Source: Lachnospiraceae bacterium
GTDB lineage: Bacteria > Bacillota > Clostridia > Lachnospirales > Lachnospiraceae
Direction: 5' to 3'
DNA: 37,128 bases
NCBI GenBank assembly: GCA_017620155.1
Contig: JAFZQY010000024.1
Location: forward strand, 1 to 37,128
Of the stretch, positions 24,387-33,200 are shown piece after piece. Position numbers and translations under genes: made by a program. The notes below the pieces were generated by a model that did not search any database, was not told where the DNA came from, and saw only the letters and a list, made by a program, of their open reading frames with translations. Within the stretch, counting starts at the first letter, position 1, and every line of letters starts with the position of its first letter.

Positions 24387-25235
24387 ATGAGTAAAGCAGA
24401 TGAGATTTTCATAAATATGTGCCGTGACATCCTGGATAACGGCACGGATACACAGGGAGAGAAGGTCCGCCCTCACTGGCCGGACGGCTCAAGCGCCTAT
24501 ACGATCAAGAAGTTCGGCGTCGTAAACAGATATGACTTAAGAGAGGAATTCCCGGCGCTTACGCTTCGGAAGACCGCGATCAAGTCGGCCACTGATGAGA
24601 TCCTGTGGATATATCAGCAAAAATCCAACAATATCCACGACCTTCATTCCCATATCTGGGATGAATGGGCCGATCCCGACGGATCCATAGGTACCGCATA
24701 CGGATACGTGGTCGGAGAGAAGTTCATGTACAAGGGTGAAGAGACCGACCAGATGGATTATGTATTAAGGCAGCTTAGGGAGAATCCTTACAGCCGGCGC
24801 ATCATGACGAACCTTTATCAGTTCCATGACCTGGCTACAGGCAATCTTGACCCCTGCTGCTACTCCGCGACATATAATGTGACACATGACACAACATCCG
24901 ACAAACTTGTTTTAAACATGGTGCTTAACCAGCGCAGTCAGGATGTGCTCGCCGCCAACAACTGGAATGTCGTCCAGTATGCGGTCCTGCTCATGATGGT
25001 GGCTCAGGTGAATGGCATGATCCCGGGCGAGCTCGTCCATGTGATCGCCGATGCGCATATCTATGACAGACATGTTCCGATCATCGAGGAACTTATAAAG
25101 AGAGAACCGCTTCCCGCACCCAGGGTAAGCCTCAATCCCGATATACATGATTTCTATGAGTTTACACGCAACGATGTGATAGTGGAGGATTACGTCACCG
25201 GTCCACAGGTAGAGGATATCCCCATAGCGATATAA
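24387..25235 (+). CDS. thyA: Thymidylate synthase ThyA
   Basis: A 282-residue enzyme making dTMP from dUMP with methylene-tetrahydrofolate, releasing dihydrofolate that the next gene product recycles. The catalytic Cys is Cys157 in LDPCCYSATYNV; the following residue is Cys158, where E. coli has His. RSQDVLAANNWNVVQYAVLL is the dUMP/folate-binding stretch and HVIADAHIYDRH the conserved C-terminal motif. A longer frame from 24156 exists but would overlap the upstream gene by 230 bases; ATG 24387 sits just after that gene's stop with GTGGGA upstream. Confidence 0.93.
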   Translation: MSKADEIFINMCRDILDNGTDTQGEKVRPHWPDGSSAYTIKKFGVVNRYDLREEFPALTLRKTAIKSATDEILWIYQQKSNNIHDLHSHIWDEWADPDGSIGTAYGYVVGEKFMYKGEETDQMDYVLRQLRENPYSRRIMTNLYQFHDLATGNLDPCCYSATYNVTHDTTSDKLVLNMVLNQRSQDVLAANNWNVVQYAVLLMMVAQVNGMIPGELVHVIADAHIYDRHVPIIEELIKREPLPAPRVSLNPDIHDFYEFTRNDVIVEDYVTGPQVEDIPIAI

Positions 25236-25253
25236 ATACATGGAGGTACGCTT

Positions 25254-25754
25254 ATGAATATGATAGTAGCCGTAGACAAGAACTGGGCCATCGGCAATAA
25301 GGGCTCGCTGCTTGTCAGGATCCCCGCGGACCACAAGATGTTCCGCTCAGAGACCATGGGCAAGGTGGTAGTGCTCGGACGTAAGACTCTGGAGACTTTT
25401 CCTCATCAGGAGCCGCTCGAAGGCCGGACCAACATAATCCTTTCGCACAACAAACACTATAAGGCCGGCGATGCGATCGTGGTCGCAAGCCTCGAAGAGC
25501 TTATCATGAAGCTCCGTGATTATGATGACAAGGATATCTACATCATAGGCGGTGCCAGCGTATATGAGCTGATGCTTCCCTATGTTGACACGGTTCATGT
25601 GACCAAGATCGACCACGAATACGAGGCTGACGCCTTTTTCCCGAATCTGGATGCGAGCGGCGAGTGGGAGATCACGGCGGACTCGGATGAACAGGTCTAC
25701 TTTGACTTGACCTACAGATTTCTCAGATATCAGAGGAAAAAGAGTCAGTCATAG
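25254..25754 (+). CDS. folA: Dihydrofolate reductase
   Basis: A 166-residue NADPH-dependent enzyme that restores tetrahydrofolate after the thymidylate synthase reaction. Visible marks: IVAVDKNWAIGNKG (substrate loop), IPADHKMF with the active-site acid, VVLGRKTLETFP and the NADPH-binding IYIIGGASVYELML. It begins 18 bases after thyA with GGAGGT as ribosome site, the common folate/thymidylate pairing. Its end is followed by an inverted repeat that may terminate or regulate. Confidence 0.95.
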   Translation: MNMIVAVDKNWAIGNKGSLLVRIPADHKMFRSETMGKVVVLGRKTLETFPHQEPLEGRTNIILSHNKHYKAGDAIVVASLEELIMKLRDYDDKDIYIIGGASVYELMLPYVDTVHVTKIDHEYEADAFFPNLDASGEWEITADSDEQVYFDLTYRFLRYQRKKSQS

Positions 25755-25755
25755 A

Positions 25756-25785
25756 TTTACACATCGGACTCATTCGGTGTAAAAT
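25756..25785 (+). promoter_or_regulatory. Predicted ilvE promoter within an inverted repeat
   Basis: TTTACA (25756-25761), 18-base spacer, TAAAAT (25780-25785). The same bases form an inverted repeat, TTTACAC (25756-25762) and GTGTAAA (25777-25783), which could be an operator or a weak terminator of folA. Confidence 0.4.
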
Positions 25786-25819
25786 AATTTGCAACGCTGA
25801 ACATAAGGGAGGAATAGTT

Positions 25820-26845
25820 ATGGCAAAGAAAGACATAGACTGGGCAAATCTCGGTTTCGGTTATCAGGTTACGGACAAGAGATATGTGTCAGAGTTTAAG
25901 AACGGCGCGTGGGATAACGGAGCTATCATAGATGACCCCAATATCGTCCTCAACGAGTGCGCAGGTGTATTCCAATACGCACAGACATGTTTCGAAGGAC
26001 TTAAAGCATACACTACGGAGGACGGCCATATCGTTACTTTCAGACCGGACCTTAACGAAGAGCGCATGAAACAGTCCTGCGAAAGACTCGAGATGCCCGT
26101 ATTACCCGACGGACGTTTCATTGAAGCGGTTAAGCAGGTCGTTGCAGCCAATGAGGACTGGGTTCCTCCGTACGGATCCGGCGCAACGCTTTATATCAGA
26201 CCTTATATGATGGGTACCAACCCCGTTATCGGCGTTAAGCCCGCGGATGAATATCAGTTCCGCATCCTGGTTACGCCTGTAGGCCCTTACTTCAAGGGCG
26301 GCGCCAAGCCCCTTACCATCAAGATATCGGACTTTGACCGTGCGGCTCCTCACGGAACCGGACATATCAAGGCCGGCCTTAACTATGCGATGAGTCTTCA
26401 TGCCATAGTTACGGCTCACAAAGAGGGATATGACGAGAACATGTATCTCGATCCCGGCACGCGTACCAAGGTAGAGGAGACAGGCGGTGCCAACTTCCTG
26501 TTCGTTACCAAAGACGGCAAGGTGGTAACACCCAAGTCCGATTCGATCCTTCCTTCGATCACCAGACGTTCGCTGATGGTAGTTGCTGAGAAGTATCTCG
26601 GCCTTACCGTTGAGCACAGAGAAGTGTTCTTAGATGAGCTTCCCGACATGGCAGAGTGCGGTCTTTGCGGTACTGCCGCCGTTATCTCGCCCGTCGGATG
26701 CATCGTTGATCACGGCAGGGAGATCAGACTTCCCAGCGGAATGGATGAGATGGGACCGATCACGAAGAAACTCTATGATACACTCACCGGTATCCAGATG
26801 GGCCGCATCGAAGCACCCGAGGGCTGGATCGTAACCATTAAGTAA
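25820..26845 (+). CDS. ilvE: Branched-chain amino acid aminotransferase
   Basis: A 341-residue PLP enzyme of fold type IV that interconverts Leu, Ile and Val with their 2-keto acids, using glutamate/2-oxoglutarate. The PLP lysine is Lys184 in GHIKAGLNYAMSL. Other marks are QTCFEGLKAY near 55-64, LYIRPYMMGT, and KVEETGGANFLFV with the PLP-contacting Glu. Length and motifs fit the larger (mitochondrial-like) BCAT class common in Firmicutes. It has GGGAGGA upstream and no other biosynthetic genes beside it. Confidence 0.94.
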   Translation: MAKKDIDWANLGFGYQVTDKRYVSEFKNGAWDNGAIIDDPNIVLNECAGVFQYAQTCFEGLKAYTTEDGHIVTFRPDLNEERMKQSCERLEMPVLPDGRFIEAVKQVVAANEDWVPPYGSGATLYIRPYMMGTNPVIGVKPADEYQFRILVTPVGPYFKGGAKPLTIKISDFDRAAPHGTGHIKAGLNYAMSLHAIVTAHKEGYDENMYLDPGTRTKVEETGGANFLFVTKDGKVVTPKSDSILPSITRRSLMVVAEKYLGLTVEHREVFLDELPDMAECGLCGTAAVISPVGCIVDHGREIRLPSGMDEMGPITKKLYDTLTGIQMGRIEAPEGWIVTIK

Positions 26846-26864
26846 TCTTATATACTAAACTGAA

Positions 26865-27959
26865 ATGAGAACAGGCATGAGAAATGACCGTATAAGAAAA
26901 ATAAATACCGGGTTTCTGTGCCTGTTTTTATGTGCTCTGATGACTCTTATGTCAGGCTGCGGGATGGACCTGTCCGGAACCAAAGTGGTCTTAACGACCG
27001 GCCTTAATAAGGATGAGGTCTTCAGGATAGAGTCGATCAGCTGCTCGCGTCCCGAGATGATGGTGTATCTGACCAATATCCAGAACCAGTATGAGAATGT
27101 ATACGGCACCGAGATCTGGGCGACCGAGGATAGCGGCACGACGCTGGAAGAGCGGGTCAAGGACAATGCTCTGGCCAAGATGGCGCAGGTCAAGACGATG
27201 AATCTGATGGCCGGGTCACTCGGGATCGAGCTTACATCCGAAGAGACGAAATCCGTGGAGAAAGCCGCGGACATCTATTATGATTCGCTGACACGCGCCG
27301 AGATAGACGGCATGGGCATAGACCGCGACACCATAGCTTCTCTGTACCGCGAGTATCTGATCGCGCGTAAAGTATACGAGCACATCATTGCGGATGTGAA
27401 TCCGGAGATCAGCGATGACGAAGCGCGAAACATCACCGTGGAGTACATACTGATCAAGACTTACACGATCGATGCGACCGGCAAGCGGGTGGAGATGACG
27501 CCCGATGAGTCCAGGGAACTGTTCGTCAGGGCCGAAGAGGCACATGACAGGGCTGTAGCCGGAGAGTCTTTTGACTCGCTGGTTGCTGAATATTCCGATT
27601 CCGATGAGATGATCAGATCTGTCGGAAAAGAGGATATAGAAAATAATTATATCCGTACTGCACTTTTCGATCTGGCGAACGGAGAGATATCGGAGGTATT
27701 AACGACCGAGGACGGATATCTGGTCGCGCTGTGCTTAAGTACATATAATCTCGAGGAGACCGATCTTAACAAGATCGAGATAGTTGAAAGGGAGCGCGAG
27801 ACGATATTCGGAGAGCAGTATGACGCCTATGTGCAGAATCTGACGAGGAAATTAAACGACCAGCTTTGGAGCGAGATCGAGTTTCTGCATGGCGATGATA
27901 TCACGACGAGCGACTTTTTCACGGTTGCGGACGACAATCTTGTACTGAGCGAAAAATAA
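26865..27959 (+). CDS. PrsA/SurA-like peptidyl-prolyl isomerase lipoprotein
   Basis: A 364-residue lipoprotein (MSGC lipobox, Cys32) that should work outside the membrane helping secreted proteins fold. The N-terminal half is helical, as in SurA/PrsA; residues about 185-290 form a parvulin (PpiC) domain with VEYILIKT at the start, AGESFDSLVAEYSD, and the FDLANGEISEVLTTEDGYLVA segment. A helical tail follows. Catalytic parvulin residues are only partly conserved, so chaperone activity may dominate. It is next to htpG, another folding gene. No ribosome site is visible; TATACT at 26851-26856 would start the mRNA almost at the ATG. Confidence 0.8.
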   Translation: MRTGMRNDRIRKINTGFLCLFLCALMTLMSGCGMDLSGTKVVLTTGLNKDEVFRIESISCSRPEMMVYLTNIQNQYENVYGTEIWATEDSGTTLEERVKDNALAKMAQVKTMNLMAGSLGIELTSEETKSVEKAADIYYDSLTRAEIDGMGIDRDTIASLYREYLIARKVYEHIIADVNPEISDDEARNITVEYILIKTYTIDATGKRVEMTPDESRELFVRAEEAHDRAVAGESFDSLVAEYSDSDEMIRSVGKEDIENNYIRTALFDLANGEISEVLTTEDGYLVALCLSTYNLEETDLNKIEIVERERETIFGEQYDAYVQNLTRKLNDQLWSEIEFLHGDDITTSDFFTVADDNLVLSEK

Positions 27960-27974
27960 TTTATAAAATTTTTA

Positions 27975-28001
27975 GTAGCACTCGCCCGGCGCGAGTGCTA
28001 A
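27975..28001 (+). promoter_or_regulatory. CIRCE element (HrcA operator)
   Basis: GTAGCACTC-N9-GAGTGCTAA matches the CIRCE consensus TTAGCACTC-N9-GAGTGCTAA in all but one base of the left arm, with the exact nine-base spacer. It would put htpG under HrcA heat-shock repression. A possible -10 (TATAAA, 27962-27967) just upstream places the operator at the transcription start. Confidence 0.92.
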
Positions 28002-28067
28002 AATTATGCTCAGGGTTTGAAAAACTAAAATATTTTCATCAAAATCACGTATAAGGAGATGATATTC

Positions 28068-30149
28068 ATGGCTGAAAAACATGGCAATCTTTCGATCAAT
28101 TCCGAGAATATGTTTCCCATTATCAAGAAGTGGCTCTATTCAGACCACGACATATTCTACAGGGAACTGGTATCTAACGGCTGCGATGCCATAACGAAAC
28201 TTAAGAAGCTGGACATGATGGGAGAATATGAACTCCCCGAAGGCTTCAAACCGCTGATCAAGGTTATCGTTAATCCTACGGACAAGACCATCAAGATCAC
28301 CGATAACGGCCTCGGAATGACCGCGGACGAGGTTGAGGAGTACATCAACCAGGTGGCATTCTCGGGTGCGACCGACTTCGTTGAGAAGTATAAGGACAAG
28401 ACCGGTGATGACCAGATCATCGGTCATTTCGGACTCGGATTCTACTCATCTTTCATGGTAGCCGATGAGGTGCATATCGATACCCTGTCCTATCAGAAGG
28501 ATGCGAAGGCAGTGCATTGGGAGTGCACCGGAGGCGCGGAGTTCTCAATGTCCGACTCGGATAAGTCGGAAGTCGGAACCACGATCACTCTTTTCTTAAA
28601 CGAGGACTGCCTTGAGTTCTGCAACGAGTACAAGGCAAGAGAAGTCCTTAAGAAGTACTGCGGTTTCATGCCGTTCGAGATCTATCTGGCCAAAGAAGAG
28701 GAAAAGGACGAGCTGGAGAAGTTCCTGCTCAAGACTCCGGAGGAGATCGAGGCCGAGAAGAAGGCATATGATGATGCCGATGAGGACAAGAAGAAGGAGA
28801 TGCAGCGTCCCAAGACTTACGAGACGCTGAATGAGACCGTTCCGCTTTGGACCAAACATCCCAATGACTGCACCAGAGAAGAATATCTTGAGTTTTACCG
28901 TAAGCTCTTTAATGATTACAAGGAGCCTCTGTTCTGGATACACTTAAACATGGACTATCCTTTTAACTTAAAGGGTATCCTGTATTTCCCGAGGATCAAT
29001 ACGGAATACGATTCCATCGAGGGGACCATCAAGCTGTATAACAACCAGGTATTCGTGGCCGATAACATCAAGGAGGTCATCCCCGAGTATCTGATGCTCC
29101 TTAAGGGCGTCATCGACTGTCCCGACCTGCCGCTTAACGTGTCCAGATCAGCGCTTCAGAACGACGGCTTCGTTAAGAAGATCTCCGAGTTCATCTCCAA
29201 GAAGGTTGCGGACAAACTCTCCGGCATGTGCAAGACCGAAAAAGAGGACTACGAGAAGTACTGGGATGACATCGCTCCTTTCATCAAGTACGGCTGCCTG
29301 CGCGACGACAAGTTCTGCGAGAAGATGACAGACTATATCCTCTTCAAGAACATCGATGACAAGTACATGACACTTCCGGAGTGCCTCGAAGTTAACAAGA
29401 TCGATCCCGACGAGGTTGAGGAGGGCGAAGATGCCGCATCCGCAGTAGACGAAAACGGTGAGAAGGTAGAGGCCGAGGAGATCCCTGCCGATGCTTCTGA
29501 TGACAAAGAAGATGCCGAAGAAGAGAAAAAGGAAAAGACTATATACTATGTGACCGATCCGGTTCAGCAGAGCCAGTACATCAACATGTTCAGGGCCGCC
29601 AAGATGGACGCCGTAGTGCTGACTCACAATATAGACCAGCCTTTTATCTCACAGCTTGAATCCAAGAACGAAGGCATACATTTCCAGCGCATAGACGCCG
29701 ACATAACCGATACCTTCAGATCGCGCACTTCCAAGAAGGCTCAGGAAGAATACGACGCCCAGGCAGAGGAGATCGCCGGCATCGTGAAGAAGGCTCTTAA
29801 GAAGGATGAACTGAGCGTCAAGGTAGAGAAACTCAAGAATAAAAAGATTTCTTCGATCCTGACCCTCTCCGAAGAGACCAGACGCATGCAGGACATGATG
29901 AAGATGTACAGCATGCCGGGCATGGATCCGGGCATGTTCGGAAAAGGCGATGAGGGCACGACTCTCGTGCTCAACGCAAACCATCCTCTGGTTCAGTACA
30001 TCATGGAACATAAGGACGGAGAAAACACCGCGATGATATGCGAACAGCTCTATGATCTGGCCAAGCTCCAGCAGGCACCGTTAGAGGCCGATGCGATGAC
30101 CAGATTTGTCCAGAGAAGCAACGATATCATGCTCCTTCTGACCAAATAA
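28068..30149 (+). CDS. htpG: Molecular chaperone HtpG (Hsp90)
   Basis: A 693-residue cytoplasmic Hsp90. The GHKL ATPase domain shows RELVSNGCDAITK, DNGLGM, GATDF and GHFGLGFYSSFMV; the middle domain has GILYFPR and LNVSRSALQND with the catalytic Arg; the C-terminal dimerisation domain ends the chain. It is longer than E. coli HtpG (624) mainly because of an acidic segment at about residues 447-487, rich in Glu, Asp and Lys, between middle-domain parts. ATG 28068 is chosen since AAGGAG at 28053-28058 is nine bases upstream. CIRCE lies before it and a strong terminator follows. Confidence 0.95.
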   Translation: MAEKHGNLSINSENMFPIIKKWLYSDHDIFYRELVSNGCDAITKLKKLDMMGEYELPEGFKPLIKVIVNPTDKTIKITDNGLGMTADEVEEYINQVAFSGATDFVEKYKDKTGDDQIIGHFGLGFYSSFMVADEVHIDTLSYQKDAKAVHWECTGGAEFSMSDSDKSEVGTTITLFLNEDCLEFCNEYKAREVLKKYCGFMPFEIYLAKEEEKDELEKFLLKTPEEIEAEKKAYDDADEDKKKEMQRPKTYETLNETVPLWTKHPNDCTREEYLEFYRKLFNDYKEPLFWIHLNMDYPFNLKGILYFPRINTEYDSIEGTIKLYNNQVFVADNIKEVIPEYLMLLKGVIDCPDLPLNVSRSALQNDGFVKKISEFISKKVADKLSGMCKTEKEDYEKYWDDIAPFIKYGCLRDDKFCEKMTDYILFKNIDDKYMTLPECLEVNKIDPDEVEEGEDAASAVDENGEKVEAEEIPADASDDKEDAEEEKKEKTIYYVTDPVQQSQYINMFRAAKMDAVVLTHNIDQPFISQLESKNEGIHFQRIDADITDTFRSRTSKKAQEEYDAQAEEIAGIVKKALKKDELSVKVEKLKNKKISSILTLSEETRRMQDMMKMYSMPGMDPGMFGKGDEGTTLVLNANHPLVQYIMEHKDGENTAMICEQLYDLAKLQQAPLEADAMTRFVQRSNDIMLLLTK

Positions 30150-30160
30150 AAAAGTGCTTA

Positions 30161-30195
30161 AAGCCCCTGCTTTTTCGCAGGGGCTTTTCTTGTTT
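30161..30195 (+). terminator. Strong rho-independent terminator of htpG
   Basis: AAGCCCCTGC (30161-30170), six-base loop, GCAGGGGCTT (30177-30186): a perfect 10-bp stem, then TTCTTGTTT. The tail overlaps the -35 region of the next promoter. Confidence 0.95.
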
Positions 30196-30218
30196 ATGTG
30201 CTCGGAATTTGGTATAAT
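30190..30218 (+). promoter_or_regulatory. Promoter of the DUF5717/DUF5716 operon
   Basis: TTGTTT (30190-30195), 17-base spacer, TG at 30210-30211 and TATAAT at 30213-30218. The predicted start at about 30225 is only a few bases before the ATG at 30229, and no ribosome site is visible, suggesting a leaderless operon mRNA. Confidence 0.6.
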
Positions 30219-30228
30219 TTTCTTATCT

Positions 30229-33200
30229 ATGAGAAGAATTATCGAGAGCATAAATAACGGTCAGATTCAGAGAGAATTCGGTACCCTTACTTTTTCCGTC
30301 AGCAGAGTGGAACACACTATTCGCCCCGGTGCAATATGCGAGGGCTCTTTTAGTGTTACGGCTTCTTCACATGCCCTCAGCGAAGGATATGTCTATTCCG
30401 ACGATTACCGCATGGAATGCATCACTACGGAGTTTTCCGGGATGCAGGATGAGATCGCCTACCGTTTCAACGGCGCGGATCTTATACCCGGACAGGAAGT
30501 CAAGGGCAATTTCGTTTTGCTCTCGAACAGGGGTGAGTATCAGATCCCCTTCAGTATAACCGTGGAATCCGACTTTCTTCAGTCATCGATCGGACCGATC
30601 CGCAATGTCTTTCATTTCACCAATCTCGCCAGGACCAAATGGGGTGAAGCGCTGGCTCTTTTCTATGATCCGAGGTTTGAAGAGATCTTTACAGGGCCCG
30701 ACCGCGAGTTCCTCGCTCTGTACAGATGTCTGTCCGGAGTAAAGGGCTCGGGAAGAAACATGGACGAGTTCCTTATCTCCATCCACAAGAAGACTCCCGT
30801 AGAATACATACCCGCGGAAAAGAGCGTGGATATCAGCGATCCCGGAGATCTTTCGCGTTTCAGGCTGGAGATCGTCAAGAACGGCTGGGGCTATACACGC
30901 TTTAGAGTCCTGACCGAAGGAGAGTTCCTCTCGGTAGAGGATTCCGAGGTCGACTTCGATTCATTCCTCGGCAATAAATACCAGCTCTATTACTATGTGA
31001 ATCCCGAGAAACTCCATGTGGGCAGCAATTACGGCGCCATCAAGCTTGTCTCGGATCGCGGCGAAGAGATCATCCCCGTTGTGGTCAGAGTCACCGGAGA
31101 GCATCTGCATCTTAAGGACATGACCAAGGTCAGGATGCAGAGGATCGTCGCTCTGATGGAAAGCTATGAAGCCCACCGCTTAAAGAAGATCAGTACGAGG
31201 GCCTGGCTTGATGAGAGTCAGAAGGTAGTGACCGATATGCTCGCAAGCGACCCCGAGGACCTCAGGGCAAGACTCTATCAGGTTCATCTGATGGTCACAC
31301 AGGGACGCAGCAACGAAGCCATGTGGAGCTTAAGAAGAGTTAAGGATCAGGCCGCAAGCGTCCGCACGGAGAATTCATATCTGTGGTGCTATTATCTGTA
31401 TCTTAATTCGCTCATAGACGAAGGTGACATGGATATCGATACTCTGACCGAAGAGGTGGAGTACTGTTATAAGACCGATCCCGACAACTGGCGTCTGTGC
31501 TGGCTCCTTTCCGTGATGTCACCGGAATACAAGGATGCCGCGCGCAGATGGGAGATGTATGAAGAGGCCTTTAAGCGCGGCTGCAATTCTCCCGCGATCT
31601 ATCTGGAGGCTGCACGTATCGCACTGGAGAATCCGGCGATCATCTCCAATCTTGACGGGTTCGACATGATGGTGATCCGGTACCTGAGTAAGAAACAGCT
31701 GATGACCGAGGACCTTGCGGTAGCGGTCCGTACCATTGCGGAACACACCAAAGAGTATTCACCTTCGATGATCAGACTGCTCGCCTTCTGTTATCAGGAC
31801 GATCCTCAGGACGAGCTGCTCTCCGTTATCTGCGCACAGCTCATAAGCGCGGGAAGAAAAGATGCCAAAGCCCACCGATGGTATGGCTATGCCGTCATGC
31901 AGGGCCTTAAGATCACGCGGCTTTACGAGTATTTCATGATGAGCGTGGACAAGAACTCCAAAGATGAGATACCGCGCAGCGTGCTCCTTTATTTCTCGTT
32001 CCAGTCGGACCTTGATTATGAGACCAACGCCTATCTGTATGCGTATGTTGTGGGACATCGTAAGGAAGATCCCGAGATGTACTCCAAGTACAGGCGTCAG
32101 ATATCGGAATTTGTGGCCGATCAGTTAAGAGCACATCATAACAACAGATTCCTGGCGGTCCTCTACAAGGACATGATCGATGATGACACCCTTTCGGATC
32201 AGAAGACCGCCGAGGATGTTGCGGATATTTTCTTCATACACGAACTGGATGTATCGGATATACCCGATGCGAGATACTGCGTGCTCAGCTACGAGCACTG
32301 TGACGGAGAACAGCTTTTCCCGGTGAATGCCGGAAAAGCCTATATCCCGATCTACTCTGACGACCACTGCATAGCGATAGAGGACAGCAACCGGAACCGT
32401 TTCGCGGGAACTGTCGTCTGCGAGCCGATACGCCTGATGTCGCCCGGAAGGATCCTGCTGACACTGCAGCTGCTCGTCAAGGACCATATCGGAATAGATA
32501 CCTACTGCTGCATCGAGCACCGCATGAGCGTCGATATCCGAAGCGAGAATGAGTTCAGATTCAGGAACCTCCTGGAGAAAGGGTGCTTCTCGGCAGACCA
32601 TGCAAGGAACGTGACGATGAAACTTGCCCGGTTCTACTATGATCAGGACAGGATAGAAGAACTGGATTCGTTCCTTGAGAAGCTTGACAGCTCGGATGTG
32701 GCCGAATACGAACGCGCCGAATGCATAAGGCTGATGGTAAGCCGCGCGATGTATGACAAGGCAATGGACTGGATATACAGATACGGCCCCGAGGGCATAG
32801 ACAAGGTCGTATTAAGCGACCTGGTCTACGGATGGCTTCCCGTGCACAGGGATGAACCCGGCCCCTTTGACAATCTCGTTACCCAGATCATCTTTGACTG
32901 TCTGGAATCCGGCAAGATCAATCTCGTGGCCATGCAGTATGAAATGTCTCACATCCACGGGACTTTAAGATCTCTCAGGGATGTCTGGAAAAAGGCGAGA
33001 GAGTTAGGATCCGATACCCGCGATCTGGAGGAGAGGATGCTCGTGCAGGTCCTCTATACCGGAGGCTTTGTTCCCGAGAAAGCGGATATCCTGTGGAATT
33101 ATGCACACAGCGAACCGGATAAGGATGTGCTGACGGCGGCGCTCGCGAATGCTTCTTTTGAAAACTTCGTGGAAGGTGCCGTAACGGCCGATCGGACATT

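Noticed and set aside
28596..28943. Minus-strand ORFs inside htpG with Leu-rich sequence
   Set aside because: Leu/Phe-rich runs arise from antisense reading of Lys/Glu codons in a well-conserved gene.
30154..30228. In-frame N-terminal extension of the DUF5717-like gene
   Set aside because: It would translate the htpG terminator hairpin and the promoter; no ribosome site lies before it.
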